Assembly (NCBI GenBank): GCA_934247855.1 | Contig: CAKQKA010000006.1 | Coordinates: forward strand, 1 to 27,388 | Direction of reading: 5' to 3' | Length of the DNA stretch: 27,388 nucleotides | Source: an uncultured Clostridia bacterium | Lineage (GTDB): Bacteria; Bacillota; Clostridia; Christensenellales; Borkfalkiaceae | Shown here: piece after piece, positions 21,733 through 27,388 of the stretch | Layout: each line of letters begins with the position of its first letter | Position numbering within the stretch: the first letter of the stretch is position 1 | Notes under the pieces: generated by a model | Database searches by the model: none | Told to the model about the DNA's origin: nothing | The model's input: only the letters and a program-made list of their open reading frames with translations | Program-made: the position numbers and the translations under genes

Positions 21733-23101
21733 GGAATATAAAACCATAAAAGAGGTCGTAGGACCGTTGATGCTCGTCGACGGAGTTGACGGAGTAGGGT
21801 ATAACGAACTTGTCGAGATTACTCAGGCCAACGGCGAAGTAAGACGCGGCAAAGTGCTCGAAGTTAAAGACGATAAAGCCGTCGTGCAGCTTTTCGAGGG
21901 TGCGCAAGGCTTGAAGATTTCCGATTCCAAGGCGAGGTTTTTGGGGCACGGCATCGAACTTGCCGTTTCCGCCGATATGCTCGGCAGAGTCTTCGACGGT
22001 ATGGGCAACCCCCGCGACGGCGGCGCGCCCGTTATCGCCGATAAAAAACTGGATATCAACGGCGAGCCTATCAACCCCGCCGCGCGCGATTACCCCAACG
22101 AGTTCATTCAGACGGGAATTTCCGCAATAGACGGACTTAACACGCTCGTAAGAGGGCAAAAGTTGCCCGTGTTTTCAATGAGCGGTTTGCCGCATGCCGA
22201 GCTTGCCGCACAAATTGCTCGTCAGGCTAAGGTAAGATCGGGCGAAAGCAACTTCGCCGTAGTTTTTGCCGCTATCGGCATCACGTTTGAAGAAGCCGAG
22301 TATTTTATAGACGATTTCAGAAAGACGGGCGCAATCGAAAGAACCGTACTCTTTACCAACCTTGCAAGCGATCCCGCTATCGAACGTATTTCCACGCCGA
22401 GAATGGCGCTCACCTGCGCCGAATACCTTGCTTTCGAGCTGGGTATGCATGTTCTCGTTATAATGACCGATATTACCAACTACGCCGAGGCTCTGCGTGA
22501 GGTTTCGGCTGCGCGCAAAGAAGTGCCCGGCAGACGCGGCTACCCCGGTTATCTTTATACCGACCTTGCTTCGCTGTACGAGCGCGCTGGCAGAATTAAG
22601 GGCAAAGCGGGTTCTATCACGCAGATCCCTATTCTTACCATGCCCGAGGACGACAAAACGCACCCCATTCCCGACCTTACGGGTTACATTACAGAAGGGC
22701 AGATCATTCTCTCGCGTGAACTGTATAAAAAGGGCGTTGTTCCTCCTATCGACGTTTTGCCTTCGCTTTCCCGTCTTAAAGATAAAGGTATAGGCAGCGG
22801 CAAAACGCGTGAAGACCATGCCGACACCATGAACCAGCTGTTCGCGGCATACGCCCGCGGTAAAGAATGTAAGGAGCTCGCCGCAATTCTCGGTGATTCC
22901 GCGCTTACCGCAACCGATAAACTTTACGCCAAGTTCGCAGAGAGTTTTGAAAAAACATACGTTTCTCAAGGCTTTACCGAAAACAGACCTATCGAAGAAA
23001 CTCTCGATATCGGCTGGAAGTTACTCTCCCTGCTGCCGAGAAGCGAGTTAAAACGTATTAAGGAAAAATTCCTCGACCAATACTATTCTGAAGGCGTATA
23101 A
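21725..23101 (+). CDS. ntpB: V-type ATPase non-catalytic subunit B
   Basis: Subunit B alternates with A in the V1 head and donates the arginine finger. The 458-aa protein has EYKTIKEVVGPLMLVDGVDGVGYNE at the start, LGRVFDGMGNPRDGG, a degenerate P-loop SMSGLPHAELAAQIARQA in place of GxxxxGKT, and GSITQIPILTMPEDDKTHPIPDLTGYITEGQI. The protein ends in EGV*. The last codons (GGCGTATAA) run into the first copy of a 137-bp tandem repeat, so the repeat boundary includes the stop codon. Confidence 0.97.
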   Translation: MYKEYKTIKEVVGPLMLVDGVDGVGYNELVEITQANGEVRRGKVLEVKDDKAVVQLFEGAQGLKISDSKARFLGHGIELAVSADMLGRVFDGMGNPRDGGAPVIADKKLDINGEPINPAARDYPNEFIQTGISAIDGLNTLVRGQKLPVFSMSGLPHAELAAQIARQAKVRSGESNFAVVFAAIGITFEEAEYFIDDFRKTGAIERTVLFTNLASDPAIERISTPRMALTCAEYLAFELGMHVLVIMTDITNYAEALREVSAARKEVPGRRGYPGYLYTDLASLYERAGRIKGKAGSITQIPILTMPEDDKTHPIPDLTGYITEGQIILSRELYKKGVVPPIDVLPSLSRLKDKGIGSGKTREDHADTMNQLFAAYARGKECKELAAILGDSALTATDKLYAKFAESFEKTYVSQGFTENRPIEETLDIGWKLLSLLPRSELKRIKEKFLDQYYSEGV

Positions 23102-23400
23102 ACGCACATATCGGCACTACGTGCTAGCTTGCTTCGGTCGTGTACGCCTAAGTACACTCCCTTCAGACGCGCGTCGCCTGTTGTGCCGCTCTGCACGCTT
23201 CTCCGCCCTCAGAAGGCATTTGTAGGGTAAACGTATAAACGCACATATCGGCACTACGTGTTTGCTCGCCTCGGTTACATACGTTCAAGTATGCGCCCTT
23301 CGGTCTCGCTGCACCTGTTGCGGCTCTCTGCACGCTTCTCCACCTTCAGAAGGCTTTTGTAGGGTAAACGTATAAACGCACATATCGGCACTACGTGCTC
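23095..23400 (+). repeat. 137-bp tandem repeat, 2.2 copies, between ntpB and ntpD
   Basis: Units begin at 23095, 23232 and 23369, an exact 137-bp period. The first 29 bp (CGTATAAACGCACATATCGG, then CACTACGTG) are identical in all three copies. The two full copies also share CTCTGCACGCTTCTCC and TTTGTAGGGTAAA near their right ends but differ in the middle. Both middles contain a hairpin: GTGTAC-GCCTAA-GTACAC at 23140-23157, and CATAC-GTTCAA-GTATG at 23278-23293. Two base pairs of the stem change on both sides. The third copy stops after about 31 bp at GTGCTCG and an A-run. No CDS is supported. Confidence 0.85.
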
Positions 23401-23452
23401 GAAAAAAAATAGTTACAACGCATACCTATTTATATAATAAGGATAGAACGAA

Positions 23453-24091
23453 ATGTCAAGATTGAATGTCAACCCCACCAGAATGGAGTTGAAAAAACTT
23501 AAAGCGCGTTTAAAAACCGCCACACGCGGACATAAACTGCTCAAAGATAAATCAGACGAAATGATTCGCAGGTTCACCGTCTTGCTGCGCGAAAACAAAC
23601 GCTTGCGCGACGAAGTCGGCGAAGAGCTCGGTGAGGTTTTAAAGGAGTTTGCTTTTGCCAAAGGACAAATGAGTTCCGCCGCGATAGAGAACGCTTTTAT
23701 GATGCCCGTCGCATCGCTCGGCATAGAATGCGGGCTGACGTCGATAATGAACGTGGAAGTGCCTCAAATCAAGGTGGAAGAGCGTAAATCGGGCGACGTT
23801 TATCCTTATGCGTTTTCAGCTGTAACAAGCGAGGCGGACTATTCTGTTCGCCGTATTTCGGCGGTTATTTCCAAGCTTGTAGCTCTTGCCGAGATAGAAA
23901 AGCAAACTGCCATGCTTGCCGACGAGATCGAAAAAAATAAGCGCAGGGTCAACGCCTTAGAATACGTCATGATCCCGCAGTTAGAAGAAACCATACATTA
24001 TATTGCCGCCAAGCTCGACGAAAACGAGCGCGCTTCTATCACAAGGCTGATGAAAGTGAAATCAATGATTGCCGACAGATCCGGCAATTAA
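23453..24091 (+). CDS. ntpD: V-type ATPase subunit D (central shaft)
   Basis: Subunit D is the rotating central shaft. The 212-aa protein begins MSRLNVNPTRMELKKLKARLKTATRGHKLLKDKSDEM, the family signature, and ends in a second long helix (about 145-205, KRRVNALEYVMIPQLEETIHYIAAKLDENERASITRLMKVK). Together these form the coiled-coil pair. A modest AAGGATAG precedes the ATG. It lies 351 nt after ntpB, behind the tandem repeat, so its expression relative to A and B may be set by that insert. It is the last gene of the operon. Confidence 0.95.
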   Translation: MSRLNVNPTRMELKKLKARLKTATRGHKLLKDKSDEMIRRFTVLLRENKRLRDEVGEELGEVLKEFAFAKGQMSSAAIENAFMMPVASLGIECGLTSIMNVEVPQIKVEERKSGDVYPYAFSAVTSEADYSVRRISAVISKLVALAEIEKQTAMLADEIEKNKRRVNALEYVMIPQLEETIHYIAAKLDENERASITRLMKVKSMIADRSGN

Positions 24092-24147
24092 CCTGCGGAT
24101 ATCGTTGGTTTTTTCGCAAAAACTCAAAAAAACACGAATCAAAAAGC

Positions 24148-24206
24148 ACCCGTTTACAGGTCGAACTATGCGATAATCGACCTATAGGCGGGTTTTTATA
24201 TTTTTT
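24148..24206 (+). terminator. Terminator of the V-type ATPase operon
   Basis: AGGTCGA (24158-24164) pairs with TCGACCT (24177-24183), and ACCCG (24148-24152) pairs with CGGGT (24189-24193) outside a 5x5 internal loop. TTTTT, TATA and six T follow (24193-24206). It lies 57 nt after the ntpD stop. Confidence 0.75.
24171..24187 (-). repeat. Dispersed intergenic motif, copy D (minus strand)
   Basis: The reverse complement reads CTATAGGTCGATTATCG, identical over 17 nt to copy A at 11451-11467. It overlaps the loop and 3' arm of the ntp operon terminator, so the motif may be part of a terminator-associated repeat. Confidence 0.5.
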
Positions 24207-24490
24207 GGACTGCGCGTTAATAATAAAATTAACGCCAAAACTGCCTGCTTTTTAACGTTTGCGCCGCGCTTAAAAAGTGCGGTTATGTGATAAATTTCGG
24301 GAAATATTCAAAAAAAATCAATTTTGCCCTTAAAAGTATTGTAAAATCGCTGATATTATGATAATATAATATTAACCGAAAGTATACGCATGCGTTTGCA
24401 TATGCGCGGGCAACGTGCGAAGCGCGGCGGTATCGTTTTCGAGACAGACCTTCGGAATAGTACATATTTGACCTGAGGAGATTGTCGGGT
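24207..24490 (+). promoter_or_regulatory. Upstream region of the 925-aa membrane protein gene
   Basis: This non-coding stretch holds a perfect 8-bp inverted repeat, GCGTTAAT/ATTAACGC (24214-24235), and a second hairpin, CCGCGCTT/AAGTGCGG (24264-24282, one G-U pair). A very AT-rich segment (24290-24375) may hold the promoter: TTGTAA (24339-24344), 17 bp, then TAATAT (24362-24367), which overlaps other -10-like hexamers. A GC-rich leader with GCATGC/GCATATGC follows (about 24389-24405). The Shine-Dalgarno TGAGGAG is at 24474-24480. The promoter call is tentative. Confidence 0.4.
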
Positions 24491-27268
24491 ATGGTCAGAA
24501 ATAGAAGAAACAAAATACTCGTTTGCTTGTTACTGGTGATGTCGTGTGTGTTTTTGGCATCGTCGGCTTTTGTCGTTCAGGCAGAAGACGAGCCGACATT
24601 AACTAATAAGCAGATAATCGAACAATTAAGCGGAAAATCGGACCTTGTTGCCGATACGAAGGTTTTCGGCGATAACAGCGGAACGATTTTCAAACATTTA
24701 TTCAGTATTGCGCTTGAGAAATCGGACGAATACGTCGAGGTTATCAAAGCCGTGGTAGACGTAGCCGAAAAGCGCAGCGACGCTTACAAGCTTATCGAAA
24801 CGGGCGATATTGACGAAGAGAACGCCGCGGACGACATAGAGTTTGGCAGTCTTAACGAGGCAAAAAAGCACGCGGAAAACTTCCTTAAAAATTCGGTGTT
24901 GGATAAAACCGACGTTAACCCGGCTATATATTCCGCAAAATATGACGACGTACTGCAGAAATATCTCGATTTCCAAACTGAACTGGAAAAGATAAGACAA
25001 ACCGACAAAGAGGAATTCGAAACCCAACGTTTAAAAGCTGCCGAAGATATCGGCGCCGAATATAAAAAACTGATCTTAACGACCGACGCGTCCGACAGAA
25101 AGGGCAATCAGAAGGTCGGCGCATATTCCGCCGAGCAACTCGTTAAATTGAACGATGTTCTCGCAAAATACGTCGAATACGTTGACGAAGCATATAAACC
25201 CGCGGAAAACGGCGAACTTGCGAAAGTCGAATATTCCGCTAAAGAAATAAAAGCCAGATACGCCGAACTCGAAAACGTTAAGAATATCGGGATCGAGGAA
25301 CTCGGTCGCATAAAGAAGAATGTCTTCGAGCTGGTATATTCCGAATATATGGCATATCTTGCCGCAAACGATAAATATCAAGCGGCCGAAGATACGACCG
25401 AGAAAGAGGAGTTCGGTGCAAAGCGCGACGAATTGCTCGGCGCATTAAAAGGCAACAATTACGCAAGAGTAAACGAAGCTCTTTCGTTCTACAACGGTGC
25501 GGCCGACGAGGTAAAAACAAAGTACAGTGCGGAGAAAACCAATTTAGAGCATTTTATTCAAGAAAATCCGCCGCTCGTTCTTGCCGAACTCGTCTCATCC
25601 ATAACGGATGAATACGGTGTTGTGAAGATTACCGCTTATTTTGATGAAAGCACGCCGAGCGAAGCGAAGGTGTTTTCGAAAAAAGATGACGGTGGCAGAC
25701 TTGAACTTTTCGCCAATGCTAACGGCGCAAAGAAGAGAATCGCCAACGAACTCATAAAGGTAGATAACAAGTTATTCTCCATCGCGTACCTTATTAACTT
25801 CAGAGTCTATAAGAGCGAATACGGACAGTTGGAATTGCCTGAAACCGCGTTCAAGTATAACGAGGACGGCACCAAGCGTACTTACCCGAACGGCAAGTTT
25901 GTAACGGGCAATGTGTATTACCGCGTAGAGATTGATCTCAACAAATATTTTGAGAAGTATTGTAAGGCTCGCGGCTACGAATCGGATAAACTGAGTAATG
26001 TCGAAAATGCTTTTTCGGCTTGTAACGACGGCAACTCGGCTTTGTGTTATGTATACAAAGGCGATAAGATAGAAAAAACTTACGTTCCGGGTTCGAAGCA
26101 AACGGAACTGGAGGGAGGAAAACTTGTGTTTTACACTAAGAGTTTTAATGATATCTGCGTTGCGGGAACCGGATTGGAAAATTTGTTGACTAATCCTTGG
26201 TTCTGGGTGCTTGCACTTGTTGCACTTATTCTTTTGATAATAATCGTCAAGATTGTAATCAAAAACTTCAAGTACTCGATCAAGTTCGTCTCTAACGGCG
26301 GCACGGCTGTTCGTTCGATCAGAGTCGCCAAGGGCGAAGCGATTATTCTTCCCGAAGCTCCGACTAAAACCGGTCTTGTATTTGCCGGTTGGTTTATCGA
26401 TGAAGCTTGCACCGTAAGATTTATCGAAACCAAGCTTCGCCGCAGAAAGGGCTACAAGCTTTATGCTAAGTGGGCTGCGCCTGTTTCGGCAGAACTCCTT
26501 ACGTCTTTCTATGACGGGTTGCGTACGTTTATGGTTTCATACGAGAAGTGCAGTTTTAAACCCACTCTCGGTATGGTCGAAAGAGAGCTTATCGCCAATA
26601 TGTTCGGCGAGGAGAACTATGTGGTATTGTATCTCGCTCTTAAAGCGGATAAAGCTAAAGAGTTGCCGGGCGGCGAAAGCGCTTCGAGCCATAAAGATAA
26701 GAAATTTGCAGCTTTACCCACAAAGGTTATTATTTCCGACGCTAAGTCTTATGCAGACGCTATCAAGTTGACAGAACAGACCATGATTGCCAAGGGCTTG
26801 CAGATGAAAGAGGTTGCTCCCGAAAAGGTAACGTCAACGCCGGAAGAGCGTGCCGCAGGCTTTGCTTATTACGTAAAGAACGAACGCGTCGCAGCCTCTA
26901 TGGCTGACTATTTCGAACTTCTCCGTATCGGTCTTAAGTCTTATGTTCTCGAAACCGACAACGGCAAGTTTAAACCGGGTGACAGATTTACGTTCGCAAG
27001 AATCTATTATACGGCTAAGAACGTGGATTTGTATATGCCTGTAACGAAGGGCATCAAAGAGCTTGAAAAGGGTGAACGCGAACCGAGATTCAGCGATACT
27101 CCCGTACATATTGTAATCTGCGACAACGGCGATATGGAAAAGGCGTTCGACGTTATCGAAAAGGCTATGCTTTCTTACGGCTTTACAAAATATCCCGAAA
27201 ACAGCAATGACCTCGAAGATGTCGTTCTCTCCGATACCGACGGTTTCGCTTACACTATCAGATTCTGA
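24491..27268 (+). CDS. Large single-pass membrane protein with InlB/Flg_new-like repeat and duplicated C-terminal domain; function unknown
   Basis: Not recognised as a named protein. From ATG 24491 (TGAGGAG 10 nt upstream; an earlier TTG at 24482 is too close to it) it has 925 aa. A Sec signal peptide covers about residues 1-29 (basic start, ILVCLLLVMSCVFLA core, VQA cleavage). Residues 30-360 look helical and charged; about 365-560 look beta-rich. One TM lies at 570-591 (WFWVLALVALILLIIIVKIV). After it comes a Listeria-Bacteroides (Flg_new/InlB B-repeat-like) unit at 595-661 (FVSNGGT...FAGWFIDEACT...LYAKW), then two related domains (about 666-797 and 800-925). With a cleaved signal and one TM, the C-terminal third should be cytosolic, odd for an InlB-like repeat. 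The gene stands alone with its own terminator. Confidence 0.85.
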   Translation: MVRNRRNKILVCLLLVMSCVFLASSAFVVQAEDEPTLTNKQIIEQLSGKSDLVADTKVFGDNSGTIFKHLFSIALEKSDEYVEVIKAVVDVAEKRSDAYKLIETGDIDEENAADDIEFGSLNEAKKHAENFLKNSVLDKTDVNPAIYSAKYDDVLQKYLDFQTELEKIRQTDKEEFETQRLKAAEDIGAEYKKLILTTDASDRKGNQKVGAYSAEQLVKLNDVLAKYVEYVDEAYKPAENGELAKVEYSAKEIKARYAELENVKNIGIEELGRIKKNVFELVYSEYMAYLAANDKYQAAEDTTEKEEFGAKRDELLGALKGNNYARVNEALSFYNGAADEVKTKYSAEKTNLEHFIQENPPLVLAELVSSITDEYGVVKITAYFDESTPSEAKVFSKKDDGGRLELFANANGAKKRIANELIKVDNKLFSIAYLINFRVYKSEYGQLELPETAFKYNEDGTKRTYPNGKFVTGNVYYRVEIDLNKYFEKYCKARGYESDKLSNVENAFSACNDGNSALCYVYKGDKIEKTYVPGSKQTELEGGKLVFYTKSFNDICVAGTGLENLLTNPWFWVLALVALILLIIIVKIVIKNFKYSIKFVSNGGTAVRSIRVAKGEAIILPEAPTKTGLVFAGWFIDEACTVRFIETKLRRRKGYKLYAKWAAPVSAELLTSFYDGLRTFMVSYEKCSFKPTLGMVERELIANMFGEENYVVLYLALKADKAKELPGGESASSHKDKKFAALPTKVIISDAKSYADAIKLTEQTMIAKGLQMKEVAPEKVTSTPEERAAGFAYYVKNERVAASMADYFELLRIGLKSYVLETDNGKFKPGDRFTFARIYYTAKNVDLYMPVTKGIKELEKGEREPRFSDTPVHIVICDNGDMEKAFDVIEKAMLSYGFTKYPENSNDLEDVVLSDTDGFAYTIRF

Positions 27269-27287
27269 AAGATTTAAAAATCTAAGG

Positions 27288-27319
27288 GAGGGTCGGCGTA
27301 AAAGCCGATCCTCTTTTTT
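27288..27319 (+). terminator. Terminator of the 925-aa membrane protein gene
   Basis: GAGGGTCGGC (27288-27297) pairs with GCCGATCCTC (27304-27313), 10 bp with one G-U pair and a GTAAAA loop. Six T follow at 27314-27319. It starts 19 nt after the stop codon. Confidence 0.93.
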
Positions 27320-27328
27320 GATATAAAG

Positions 27329-27354
27329 AAAAACCACGCGATAGTCGCGTGGTT
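27329..27354 (-). terminator. Minus-strand terminator for a convergent gene to the right
   Basis: AACCACGCGA (27332-27341) and TCGCGTGGTT (27345-27354) form a perfect 10-bp stem with a 3-nt loop. On the plus strand no T-run follows. On the minus strand the stem leads into TTTTTCTTTATAT, so it fits transcription entering from the right edge. Confidence 0.75.
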
Positions 27355-27363
27355 CGGTGAAGG

Positions 27364-27388
27364 TTAACCGATGAATCTTGAAATAAAA
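27364..27388 (-). CDS. Possible 3' end of a minus-strand gene entering from the right
   Basis: On the minus strand the final bases read FISRFIG followed by TAA at 27366-27364, ten bases before the minus-strand terminator stem. A stop codon right before an intrinsic terminator suggests the end of a convergent gene lying outside the window. Only seven codons are visible, so the product cannot be named. Confidence 0.35.

Noticed and set aside
22175..22969. Minus-strand open frame of 264 codons opposite ntpB
   Set aside because: Shadow of ntpB; no start signal and no family resemblance.
23095..23400. CRISPR array
   Set aside because: Only two full units, the period of 137 bp and 29-bp identical part do not alternate with unrelated spacers (the middles are homologous), and no cas genes are present.
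26834..27337. Minus-strand open frame of 167 codons across the end of the membrane protein gene
   Set aside because: It would read through both facing terminators and overlap a gene with clear domain structure; a shadow.

Overview
The window (about 27.4 kb) looks like a chromosomal segment of a low-to-moderate GC Gram-positive bacterium, most likely an uncultured Clostridia member. The pointers are strong GGAGG ribosome binding sites, the zinc (four-Cys) forms of S14, S4 and L36, the order secY-adk-map-infA-rpmJ-rpsM-rpsK-rpsD-rpoA-rplQ, a tilS-hpt pair, a rubrerythrin, and a bacterial V-type ATPase. Genus assignment is not possible from sequence reading alone.

Region 1 (1-11430, all +) is the distal S10/spc/alpha ribosomal protein superoperon: the last codons of a probable rpsC, then rplP, rpmC, rpsQ, rplN, rplX, rplE, rpsN(Z), rpsH, rplF, rplR, rpsE, rpmD, rplO, secY, adk, map, infA, rpmJ, rpsM, rpsK, rpsD, rpoA and rplQ, closed by a strong terminator at 11384-11428. 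Most junctions are 10-20 nt. Three gaps carry hairpins with no U-tract (secY-adk, rpmJ-rpsM, rpsD-rpoA) and could be internal RNA control or processing sites.

Region 2 (11430-14765) holds a rubrerythrin gene whose 5' leader can fold so that its Shine-Dalgarno is buried in an 11-bp helix, then a roughly 380-bp non-coding mosaic of palindromes bounded by inverted repeats (MITE-like), then the minus-strand pair tilS-hpt. The tilS promoter lies so close to its ATG that the mRNA should be leaderless.

Region 3 (14894-24206, +) is a complete nine-gene V-type ATPase operon in the gene order of the Enterococcus hirae Na+-ATPase operon (F-I-K-E-C-G-A-B-D). It has a near-consensus promoter and a terminator. 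The K subunit has every Na+-ligand side chain known from E. hirae NtpK, so a Na+-coupled enzyme is predicted. The operon is interrupted by a 222-nt gap before ntpK with short direct repeats, and by a 351-nt gap between ntpB and ntpD made of a 137-bp unit repeated 2.2 times. The two full copies of that unit show compensatory changes in one stem.

Region 4 (24207-27388) holds one gene for a 925-aa single-pass membrane protein: signal peptide, helical then beta ectodomain, TM, an InlB/Flg_new-like repeat and a duplicated C-terminal domain. It ends at facing terminators, with a probable minus-strand gene entering from the right. A 17-22 nt motif (core CTATAGGTCGATTATCG) recurs in four intergenic places across regions 2-4.
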